This document shows, piece by piece, positions 17,001 through 23,999 of a stretch of DNA of 34,902 nt (its first letter is position 1; each line of letters starts with the position of its first letter). The notes beneath the pieces were generated by a model. That model saw only the letters and a program-made list of their open reading frames with translations. It was not told the origin of the DNA and made no database searches. Source of the stretch: an archaeon (GTDB lineage: Archaea; Asgardarchaeota; Heimdallarchaeia; Heimdallarchaeales; JAJRWK01); the NCBI GenBank assembly GCA_024276795.1, contig JAJRWK010000008.1:1-34902 (forward strand). The letters are read 5' to 3'. A program made the position numbers and the translations under genes.

Positions 17001-18435
17001 GCAGGTCGGAGTGAAGATCCTCGATGAATTTTGATAGTGCATTTTGACTTTGCTCGACGTGTTTTTGCATGAAATCAATGAGGAATTGTTTGAGGTCTTC
17101 AACGCTTGAGGTCAAGGTTCTTGAGAAGTCACTTATTTTGGAGCTGAGAGTATCACTAAACTCTTGTGTCATTGTTTTGACAGAAGCGAACTCTGTTGAG
17201 AGAGATTCATTTAGGGTCGCTTCAAGAGTATCGAGTTGGTTTTTCATAGAAGTGAGGTAGTTGTTTAGGGTTTTCTCCAAGCCGTTCTTAGTCTTGGTGA
17301 GTGATTTACTAACCTCTGTCGCGGTTTTCCCAAGGGTGTCGATCGCAACTTCTTTTGTTGTATTTACTTGAACTGAAAAACCGTTGTGTAACTCGCCAAG
17401 TGCTTCAGAATATTGTTTGTGAAGACCGTCAAGGATGTCTTTTAGACTTTGAATTATTTGGTCTGAGGCCTTAGCAACGGCTTCATGCAAGCTTTGTTGT
17501 CGTTCTTCCAACCATTCATGGAAGAGTTTTATGGAGGATAAAACTGCCTGTGAATGATTCTCAAAAGTGGCTTTCGTTTCTGAGGCCAAAGAGGTTCCCA
17601 ATCCATTGGCTGTTTCTACCAGAGTTTTCTGACGGGTTTCATATGATTGTAACAATTCGCTCACAGTATTTTCGAAGAGTTGGACATCCGAAGCCAGCGT
17701 GGCGAGGCAGAGTTTTTTTTCTTCTTCTACAGCATTTACTGCCATTGCTTCGAGGTCACCCATTAAGGTGGTGATTGTTTCTTGAGCATTGGCAAGGTTA
17801 TCTCTCAACTGTGAGGAGAATGCTTGATAATGATCCAAAGCAGCTTTTCGCTGAGTTTTTGAGACTTCAAGCACGTCTTCCGAACTAGAGTCAATTGTTG
17901 AAATAAGTTCATCGACTTGGCTTTCGAGTAAGTTCAGAAGGGACTCGGTATTTGTTTTTATAATCGCCGCAATTTTCTCGATGGATTGCGTTTGCCATGA
18001 GGAAAGAGCTTGTATTCTTTCACTTTTCTTGGCAGTAATTTCTTCCAAGTGCTGGTTTGAAGTGGCTTCTGCTTGGGTTATCAAAGAAGAAGTTTTTTCA
18101 TGTAATGTCTGAGAAGCATGTTCCCATTCAGCAACAATTTTTTCTTGAATTGCTTTCAAATCCCGATTTAATTTAGCCGCAATGTCTGCAGATACCACTA
18201 TTTTTGGGCTTAGAGCGATGTATATGTTGGCTTGTTCGCTCTTTCCGCTGATTTTCTTCACATACCCCTTTTGGGTTAATTGCTCGAGAGCTTGCTGAAT
18301 TTCTTCCAATGGTTTGTTAATATATAATTGAACTTGGCCCACGGTTCGGTATCCAAACGCTGCCAAAGCTTCATAGACTTCTGCCTCGATAGGGGATAGC
18401 CCCGTTCCCTCGAGCTCAGTTTTTAATCCTGTCAT
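14014..18435 (-). CDS. Giant coiled-coil protein with TrmB-like winged helix and TrmB-type C-terminal domain
   Basis: About 1,473 aa from the ATG at 18435, chosen over the ORF-track GTG at 18441 because GAGGAGG lies eight bases before it. Residues about 1-80 are a TrmB-type winged helix (GLSPIEAEVYEALAAFGYRTVGQV, then ALEQLTQKGYVKKI). About 85-1340 is an almost unbroken Glu/Lys/Ser/Thr/Ala-rich helical region with heptad character and recurring SL..A..K..LE-type segments. About 1350-1473 is a compact alpha/beta domain: SVTIVSSRIYWMREDVLDQL, HHIIIITDPQ, ANILIAERDAEQFLIGT and PYAVITTDESLITQFG. This resembles the PLD-like C-terminal part of TrmB regulators, so the long coiled coil sits where TrmB proteins have only a short linker. 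It has no signal peptide or membrane helix. It may be a DNA-anchored rod or filament, or a sensor with a long lever; both are inferences. It is the last gene of a three-gene operon with a coiled-coil partner and an ATPase. Confidence 0.88.
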   Translation of the reverse strand: MTGLKTELEGTGLSPIEAEVYEALAAFGYRTVGQVQLYINKPLEEIQQALEQLTQKGYVKKISGKSEQANIYIALSPKIVVSADIAAKLNRDLKAIQEKIVAEWEHASQTLHEKTSSLITQAEATSNQHLEEITAKKSERIQALSSWQTQSIEKIAAIIKTNTESLLNLLESQVDELISTIDSSSEDVLEVSKTQRKAALDHYQAFSSQLRDNLANAQETITTLMGDLEAMAVNAVEEEKKLCLATLASDVQLFENTVSELLQSYETRQKTLVETANGLGTSLASETKATFENHSQAVLSSIKLFHEWLEERQQSLHEAVAKASDQIIQSLKDILDGLHKQYSEALGELHNGFSVQVNTTKEVAIDTLGKTATEVSKSLTKTKNGLEKTLNNYLTSMKNQLDTLEATLNESLSTEFASVKTMTQEFSDTLSSKISDFSRTLTSSVEDLKQFLIDFMQKHVEQSQNALSKFIEDLHSDLQRILETSKRNIANKNQELSDELAQTIQSLEAQFEETISSLKEKTTHATKNLEDTANAISEMLKTRSQSSLEKFSVAISNAQSQQQKILSDIEAEIQLLLGEAETAKKNFVRLLTQRINELSSAYEDGINTSVKHITDRIEREFDRLTERQERIVEEFLDTFLEKTNRFRYELPDIIETLFEEHIRRLNSIKQQYNSTLQRADLALQDLVARVEQNTKKVFGPKKEAEEQLARLTSLKSELAKVKHDLDAFLEPAIVDSENAKDEALNRATRLFTEEFDDLRERLSEEIAKLIKITQDSKQTAHQGISESSQTFASEFETEKARLIDSISTQLQNYFSTPLETIITNARTAALSIDPETEKNLLTEATTEFETQVKALISEIQNDLAELIEQTKSAAREMETTYVKDVSDLANSAKTSVKGTQTAAEVAIKSAAEALVETAQQAFETAHQKGLEMLEQSNNNAREALGNQTKQLEETVAEGVSQLTTASKKASEDIRNAVGSFMENLDNASNDVSTSLHEHLAAAKAEQEKTVKTTTTEIGKAIGSTVKLLDGTKAKLDKEIGVKLDNSLKNSEELVSTIDEKFAKTTEDAKEKVSLAQKPLTVIVDEINSTTKGIEEKIQETDANLTQAAEALENEVRNQVSATRDQLVSHLDSLKAESEKTIEASQTSLKKEQEKAKQALEQETTRVTETMGKEKERVISSANKSLEDAVFGFDTKVKAELDALDTGVRETIDKVSVEAQKAKTGLEAGLKAQSSSIQTAFSNANNEISSILQTQTEEDKKEQDKLMQQYVEAIQTLLAEYKESIAGQAQQSAEELTTVINSIPESINQALQQTASALEVLDKISKGLREIDPKAIERSYIEAGKDALTSTMNAMLATPKRSVTIVSSRIYWMREDVLDQLKDKHHIIIITDPQEHDASDEKILAKLRSIPANVDIRKFSSQRANILIAERDAEQFLIGTPLDTPAPYAVITTDESLITQFGQLVAPLRGGSRL

Positions 18436-18443
18436 TTTCACTT

Positions 18444-18450
18444 CCTCCTC
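18444..18450 (-). promoter_or_regulatory. Strong Shine-Dalgarno (GAGGAGG) deciding the start of the giant coiled-coil gene
   Basis: On the minus strand TAGAGGAGGAAGTGAAAATG places GAGGAGG eight bases before the ATG at 18435 but only two bases before the GTG at 18441, so the ATG is preferred. The last base of the upstream gene's TAG stop is the first base of this element, which suggests that translation of the two coiled-coil genes is coupled. Confidence 0.7.
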
Positions 18451-19841
18451 TATAGTTTCTTTTTGGCTTCTTCTAATTCTTTTCTAGCTGCAGCAATGGA
18501 TTTACTGATCTCTTTTTCTTTGGCTTCAAGTGTTTCATTAACTGTTTTCTTCAGAGACCCGATCTTTCCAGTGATGCTGACCTCCCCGTTCTTTAGATCA
18601 CGTGTTAAGCTTTGATACTGAGAATTAATAGCAGTAATTGATTCCCTAGCATTTGAATCGATCTGTGCTCTGATCTCTGCGAGTTGGGCTTCAATTTTTT
18701 CTTGGATCTCTTTGTTTTGTGTGGCGTTGAGCTTCTTGATATCTTCAAGAAGTTTTCTGACTTTGTCCGTTAGGTCGTCTCGTATTAGCCCCTGCTGGGT
18801 GATAATGGTCTCCTTTACTTCATCTAGGGATTGGAAGGCTTTCAGCCTGGTTTCTCTGATTTCTTCGTCGTATTTTTCCTTCAGTTGGGTAATCGAGGTC
18901 TTAAATGTGGTAGCGTCTCTGGTGAGAGCGGAATATATTTCATCTGTGTGTTGTGCACTCTTTTCGCGAAGAACTTTGATTAGCCGGTCTGCTTCTTGTT
19001 CGTAAGCCTCAGCGACATGTTTGATAGCGTCAAGCATGTTACCTTCGTATTCAACCAAAATGTCTTGTGTTCGATTAACCTCTTCTAGGAAGTATTGGTC
19101 AATTCCTTCATTAATTCTCATTAAGTTCTCACGTAACTGGTTGAGAGTGTCTTCAACGATTTCTTGTAGCTGAGCTTTCATCCTTGTGATACCATCAAAC
19201 ACTTGACCGATCTGACTGGTCACCCGCTCACGGAATTCTTGTTGAAGATTGGAGAGGGTTTCTGTGAGTACTTCTTCCTTGATTTTCAAGATCTGCCTTA
19301 ATTCCTGTTCCATAGTTGTGGTTAGAGTCTGAAGGTGATTTCGGACTGAATCTGGAAATTCTGAACTGGTCTGTACCATCTGAGACTCGATATCAGTTGT
19401 TCTCTCTGCATGGCCACTGATAGTCGTGTCAATTAGTTCTCGGATCTCAGTGACTCTTTCTACTAGGTCTTTTTCTTGCCCATCAGAAAGCTTTGTTGCA
19501 AAAGACTGAAAAGCAGTGATGTGCTGAGTTACGGCGTCTAAAAGATCGCTAGAATACGAGAGAGTAAGTTTCTCGATGGTTTGGGCGGTCTGGGCACTCT
19601 CACTTTCAATTACTCCCTTTTGGCTTTCAATGTTATTTTCAATTTCGTTCTTGAAGTTGTCGACTCCAAGCTTTGAGACCTGAAATGTGCTGTTGACCTC
19701 GCTCACCGTTTTTTTCGTAGTGTCTTCAATGGTTGAGCGAAGATCCTTGAGCAAGTTACTCAAGTTTTCCAACGCAGCAATAGCGTTATCTAGATTTTTT
19801 GTGGATTCCAATAGACGTGAATTTTCTTCATTTTTGCTCAT
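18450..19841 (-). CDS. Coiled-coil protein, partner of the giant TrmB-coiled-coil protein
   Basis: The 463-aa protein is helical coiled coil throughout, with no Cys, membrane segment or signal peptide. Representative segments are ATKLSDGQEKDLVERVTEIREL, RVTSQIGQVFDGITRMKAQL and DLTDKVRKLLEDIKKLNATQ, and the C-terminus is Lys/Glu-rich (KELEEAKKKL). Composition and repeat style match the rod of the downstream 1,473-aa protein, so the two could form mixed bundles, and this one may be a shortened paralogue without end domains. Its ATG overlaps the ATPase stop (ATGA) and its stop abuts the Shine-Dalgarno of the giant gene, so all three are probably co-translated. Homology searches would be confounded by low-complexity matches to SMC, chemoreceptor and apolipoprotein-like proteins. 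Confidence 0.85.
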   Translation of the reverse strand: MSKNEENSRLLESTKNLDNAIAALENLSNLLKDLRSTIEDTTKKTVSEVNSTFQVSKLGVDNFKNEIENNIESQKGVIESESAQTAQTIEKLTLSYSSDLLDAVTQHITAFQSFATKLSDGQEKDLVERVTEIRELIDTTISGHAERTTDIESQMVQTSSEFPDSVRNHLQTLTTTMEQELRQILKIKEEVLTETLSNLQQEFRERVTSQIGQVFDGITRMKAQLQEIVEDTLNQLRENLMRINEGIDQYFLEEVNRTQDILVEYEGNMLDAIKHVAEAYEQEADRLIKVLREKSAQHTDEIYSALTRDATTFKTSITQLKEKYDEEIRETRLKAFQSLDEVKETIITQQGLIRDDLTDKVRKLLEDIKKLNATQNKEIQEKIEAQLAEIRAQIDSNARESITAINSQYQSLTRDLKNGEVSITGKIGSLKKTVNETLEAKEKEISKSIAAARKELEEAKKKL

Positions 19842-21526
19842 ACGGACATTTCCCCTTGTGCAATTTTCTTTTCGAGAATAGAGAAGAAGCTTTCATGAGG
19901 AGCATAATCTTTGAGGACTTTCTTTGCTTCAGAGCAGAATTGTTCTGCTCGGCGGGTTTCTTCAGCTTTTGCCATGCATTCAATGCTCTTTAGGTAGAGG
20001 TATCTCTTCATGAAATGTTGTTTTTCATCTAGGCTTTGAGCAATTCTGCGATATCTTGTCCCAGCTTCTCGATAATTGGCTTGAGACCGCCATTTGACGT
20101 TCAATTTGCCAAACATTTCTCCTGCGGTCTCAAAGAGCTTAGCTCCAAAATAGTCTTGCTTTTCTTTTGCAAGAGCACGGCCTATTGTCTCAGCTAGCTC
20201 AGCAACTTTTTCAATGTCGCCCCCACGAGAAAGAGCCGTTTGAGCTAGGAACATGACATCTAGTCCCGATTGAAAATAGCCTTTTTGCACGAGTTGCTGA
20301 GACAACTGTCCTAATTGGCTACCAATTTCAAGAGCAAGCATGTGATCGTGAATCAGAGTTAGTAGTGATTTTAGGCGATTTAGGTTGTGTTCTGAAGGTT
20401 TGAGAGAGTTAGTAACCTCTTCTTGAAGTCTTCTCATCGAGAACTGAATATCTGTGAAAATGTCAGATGGTCTGTATACAAGGCTAAACAGATCGAAGAT
20501 TCCAAGGCTACGAAATGCGACAGACTCTTCATCCCATTCAATGAATCCTTTTTCTTCCAGAGCTTTGAGGCCTTTTTGATAGCTCTCTTCTGAATAATGT
20601 TGGGATGTGAAATAGTTCTTTTCTAAGAGGCTAAGCTTTTCAAGAACAGCTTGTTCTTCTCTGCTAAAACCGAACAATTCGTTTAAGTTGTCTCGAGTAA
20701 TTACATCGAAATGTAGCCCTTTATTTTTGAGCGCCCATCGAAGCAACAAATCTAATGGAGTGCGATGGCTAGTTTTGAGAATTTCCTCTCTTTCCTGTTT
20801 TACTAATCCGGATCTTCTTCTTAGGAAAAGTTCTGCATTGGAATACTCGAAGACATCAGTCCGAACATGGAGGAAGTTTGTTGAATCCCACTCTGGCTGA
20901 TCTTTGAGATAAGATAGGGATTCTTCGTCAACGGTTATGACAAAATAGATAGGGATTTTCTCCTTCTCAAGTTTTGTACTGATTGAGAAGAACAACCTAA
21001 GTGTATCAGGCATGTTGGCGTGGTAAAATCGTTCGCCGTTGTCTGAAATCAACATTAGCTTGATTCGTTTTTCACTAAGTTTCTCACCCATTCGGACGAT
21101 TTCGTGCATAAATGTGGCAGTCAAACGTTCTATTTGTCCGATAGTTAATCGCTCACTAGAAAAAGGAGGGAGGAGCTTTACTGGAGTTCCCCTTGCTCGT
21201 TCCAGAAAAGTCCTCCAATTTAATTTCAACTCGTCTAGGGAAATTTTAATGTTATTGAAAACCTCATGAAATTTCCGTGGTGATATGGGGATTTTAAATT
21301 CTAGTGTGTTGATCCTTTCAAACTGTGCAATTGCATGAAATTTCCTTGCTAGGGAGGTTCTCCCTGATCCTCCTCTACCACTGATTATTACTAGATGAGG
21401 GGTTGGCTGCCCCGCAATGATTTCTCTAGCATATTGTTGAAATGCTTCGATTGCTTTCTCTTGACCTACAAAATCGTCAGGGTTTACGGGAATTAAAAGC
21501 TCGTCTAACCGAATTGTCATTGACAC
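19838..21526 (-). CDS. Orc/STAND-like P-loop ATPase with Walker A Lys to Arg and helical C-terminus
   Basis: The 562-aa protein starts at ATG with GAGGGGTG three bases upstream. Residues 15-35 (NPDDFVGQEKAIEAFQQYA) resemble the N-terminal box of Orc1/Cdc6 and STAND ATPases. The P-loop is SGRGGSGRTS (49-58), with Arg56 where Lys is expected. A Walker B-like strand is IKLMLISDNGERF, with Asp but Asn in the usual Glu position. A sensor-like strand is IPIYFVITVDEES. About 255-345 forms winged-helix-like segments (GFSREEQAVLEKLSLLE, YQKGLKALEEKGFIEWD). The last 200 residues look like a TPR-type helical scaffold. It probably binds nucleotide, but hydrolysis may be impaired. As first gene of the operon it would act with the coiled-coil proteins, for example to load or remodel them. 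Confidence 0.85.
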   Translation of the reverse strand: MSMTIRLDELLIPVNPDDFVGQEKAIEAFQQYAREIIAGQPTPHLVIISGRGGSGRTSLARKFHAIAQFERINTLEFKIPISPRKFHEVFNNIKISLDELKLNWRTFLERARGTPVKLLPPFSSERLTIGQIERLTATFMHEIVRMGEKLSEKRIKLMLISDNGERFYHANMPDTLRLFFSISTKLEKEKIPIYFVITVDEESLSYLKDQPEWDSTNFLHVRTDVFEYSNAELFLRRRSGLVKQEREEILKTSHRTPLDLLLRWALKNKGLHFDVITRDNLNELFGFSREEQAVLEKLSLLEKNYFTSQHYSEESYQKGLKALEEKGFIEWDEESVAFRSLGIFDLFSLVYRPSDIFTDIQFSMRRLQEEVTNSLKPSEHNLNRLKSLLTLIHDHMLALEIGSQLGQLSQQLVQKGYFQSGLDVMFLAQTALSRGGDIEKVAELAETIGRALAKEKQDYFGAKLFETAGEMFGKLNVKWRSQANYREAGTRYRRIAQSLDEKQHFMKRYLYLKSIECMAKAEETRRAEQFCSEAKKVLKDYAPHESFFSILEKKIAQGEMSV

Positions 21527-21585
21527 CCCTCGATATACTCTAAGAGAAAACTATTCCTATTGTAAAATAAGCTTTTTCAGAGAGA

Positions 21586-21593
21586 CTTTAAAG
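21586..21593 (-). promoter_or_regulatory. Candidate TATA box (CTTTAAAG) for the ATPase/coiled-coil operon
   Basis: In the 244 bases between the CPBP gene end and the ATPase start, the palindromic CTTTAAAG lies about 60 bases before the ATG at 21526, giving a leader of roughly 35 bases. A weaker alternative, CTTATTTTAC, lies about 20 bases closer. No hidden ORF of note was found in this gap. Confidence 0.25.
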
Positions 21594-21770
21594 GAAGTAA
21601 AATACGGAAATACAAATGATCCAATCAAGGAGGCTTGTTTTACAAGACCATTAATAGTGGAAAGGTTACGGGTAAAAAGATCACTGTAAAATAGTGGAAA
21701 ACACAGAAGTTCAGACTGAGAAACGTCTTATTCCATGTGGCTTCTTGAAGGGATACTTGATAAATCTTAT

Positions 21771-23999
21771 TCACAGCGGAGATTCTTGGAGCATGTTTGG
21801 CTCGAATTCATTAGTTTCTGCTAATACTAGTGGATAGTCTGGATCAAGTTTGAGCAGGGTGCGAATTGCTAATTCTCGGAGAGAGTAGTCCTCTTCTCTT
21901 TCTATTATTTTTGCCAGGCGTGGTGCAATTTGCTTGGTGCCAATTCTTTCAAACCCCCAATATGCGGCATATCTGATAATTCTCTGTTTTTCCTGCGCAA
22001 GTCTAAGGAGAGTATGAGGAAGTGGATAGTTGCCTAGAGAAATGGCAAGAGCCACTCCATAGAGCATTGTTGAGTCTTTTTTGTAGTGGTTGACTAGAGC
22101 TTTCATTTCTTCTTTTGTGTATGATCGAATAAGCCCTCTCCAAGCAAGAAGCAAAGATCGTGCATTAGAAGAATAGTTCGGGTCTGCATGGGCATTCCAT
22201 ATTTCAGGTAGCACTAAATCGGGATGTCTTAAAATGAAGCGAATAGCATTCCACCGATGAGGGGTCTCCAGAGTAAAACGTATTCTTTCTCGCAAGTTTT
22301 CTTGTGAACGTGGAATCAATAACCACAGAAAGATGGGAAATAAACCATACATTCTGTAATGAATTTCACCTGTCGAGCTCCAAATTGTGAAATTGACAAA
22401 CATTAATCCAAGTATGAAAGCAGACAGGATTTTGATTCTTTTCTGCCAATGTAGGTCAAACATGTCAAGACGATAATTGAAGTGAGCAAAGCTATAAGCA
22501 ACAAAAAACAGAAAGAAAGAAGGAATTACCAAGAGTCGAATGCCTAGATCGATCTTGGCAACGATAGATAATCCATAGAAATTTCGATATGTAGCTGTTA
22601 GAAAAGCGGCATATAAGAATCCGAGAGAGATAAGTAGACCAAATTTAAGGGGGGATGATAGAAAAGGAATAGGCTGAGTGAAAGCCCTAATATCCTCTTC
22701 TGGAAATGGATCTGTAACATATTCAACTACTTCTTTTTGCTGTGAGAGCATTAGAACTTCTGGCGATGGTTTTCCCATGAGCATTCGAAATATTAGACTA
22801 GCCGCGATCCCAGCGAGCAGCGCTGCAATAAGAAAGGCAAGCAATAATTGAAGCGCAGTCCTTGCTTGTCCAAAAACGTAGTAGAGAATGACATTGATTA
22901 CCACGACAGTAAGGGTAACCGCTAGAATCCCCATGAATTGTTCCTTAGTTGTCTTGACTATTTGAGCCAAGAGCTCTAGCATTTCTTTGGTAAAGATAAA
23001 TGGAATAAGAAAGGCAAGGAAGAGAAGGAATAATAGCCCAGTTTGGATGAGATTGTCAATTTTATCCACAACCGTGTAAGGTGGTGCTAGGGGATCATAG
23101 GTTCCAAGCGCTTGTGGAAGTAGCCTTATGACAACATCATGAAAGGCTTCTTCTCGGGGCAATACATGAATCAACAGGGTGAAGGCGATGGAGTAAATTA
23201 GCTTCTTAGTTATCCAGAAAACTATGCCTGCGAGTATTCCTGCAGAAAGGGAAATAATGAAGGAATAGATAAAGAATGGTCCCTGGGCTACTTGGAATAA
23301 CTCGAGCTCAAACATAAGAACCTGCATGAAGGCCGGAATTAGGATTGCAGGTCCCGCGCCAACATTCCATTTTCGAAGTTCCCCCCCAATCAGCCCTCGG
23401 AGGAGGTATTCCTCGGCGATGTAGAAAACTGCAAATGCTACAGCAAGTAAAGCGATTGACTGTTTATCTTGCCCTGCGCTGAAATTCGCTGCTGTTGTGA
23501 GAAAATCCAGAGTAGTTATTTGGAATGCACGTTCTGGTCGAACTACACTTCCGGGGCCTAAAAAGTATTGAAAAGAAAGCCGTGTCGCTGTCAATATGAG
23601 GATGTAAATAGAAAGGACGCTGAGAACCACTACTGTGCCTTTCTTCAGTGAGGTTCTTCCGGGCCCATATAGCGCGATTCCCGTGGATGAGCTTCTCATT
23701 TCAACGAGAATGATGCGAGAAATGCCAGTGATAAAAGCAATGATAGAAAATAGAGCCACGAGCCCGTCAATTGATGCTCGCGGTGGAAAAGGTCTTCCAA
23801 GTATCAGTTGATACAGAGTCGGACCTAAGAATCCACCGATGAGGTAACCAAGAATCCAACCGTTAAAGTATACGGAGTATAAATGACTGATTAGTATTTG
23901 TCCATGAAACGAAGTCATTTTGAATCTGGATGGTTCTCGAGGAATCATTACGACTTGGCCACTGAAAGGTACTTGAGTTATATCTTGAGGCTGACTCAT
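21771..23999 (-). CDS. CPBP (CAAX-protease/Abi-like) membrane protein fused to C-terminal helical repeats
   Basis: The 742-aa protein has several N-terminal membrane helices and a CPBP core with the first signature EExxxR intact (EEYLLR, E196/E197/R201). The second signature, usually FxxxH, is absent: the expected segment reads IPAFMQVLMFELEL with no His. A later His in LLIHVL (H278) could be the third. Five or six more membrane helices follow (about 310-560). A soluble tail of HEAT/PBS-lyase-like repeats covers about 590-730 (IRYAAYWGFERIGTKQIAPRLAKII, YSLRELAIRTLLKLDP). CPBP proteins are glutamic intramembrane proteases or inactive relatives, so with motif 2 missing the protease may be degenerate. 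Its start overlaps the CARDB gene stop by four bases (ATGA), making it the last gene of the envelope operon. Confidence 0.8.
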   Translation of the reverse strand: MSQPQDITQVPFSGQVVMIPREPSRFKMTSFHGQILISHLYSVYFNGWILGYLIGGFLGPTLYQLILGRPFPPRASIDGLVALFSIIAFITGISRIILVEMRSSSTGIALYGPGRTSLKKGTVVVLSVLSIYILILTATRLSFQYFLGPGSVVRPERAFQITTLDFLTTAANFSAGQDKQSIALLAVAFAVFYIAEEYLLRGLIGGELRKWNVGAGPAILIPAFMQVLMFELELFQVAQGPFFIYSFIISLSAGILAGIVFWITKKLIYSIAFTLLIHVLPREEAFHDVVIRLLPQALGTYDPLAPPYTVVDKIDNLIQTGLLFLLFLAFLIPFIFTKEMLELLAQIVKTTKEQFMGILAVTLTVVVINVILYYVFGQARTALQLLLAFLIAALLAGIAASLIFRMLMGKPSPEVLMLSQQKEVVEYVTDPFPEEDIRAFTQPIPFLSSPLKFGLLISLGFLYAAFLTATYRNFYGLSIVAKIDLGIRLLVIPSFFLFFVAYSFAHFNYRLDMFDLHWQKRIKILSAFILGLMFVNFTIWSSTGEIHYRMYGLFPIFLWLLIPRSQENLRERIRFTLETPHRWNAIRFILRHPDLVLPEIWNAHADPNYSSNARSLLLAWRGLIRSYTKEEMKALVNHYKKDSTMLYGVALAISLGNYPLPHTLLRLAQEKQRIIRYAAYWGFERIGTKQIAPRLAKIIEREEDYSLRELAIRTLLKLDPDYPLVLAETNEFEPNMLQESPL

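Noticed and set aside
14516-17774. Many 60-95 aa plus-strand ORFs (for example 14798-15085, 16127-16387)
   Set aside because: Antisense to the giant coiled-coil gene; long antisense frames are expected from its Ser/Glu/Lys-rich codon use.
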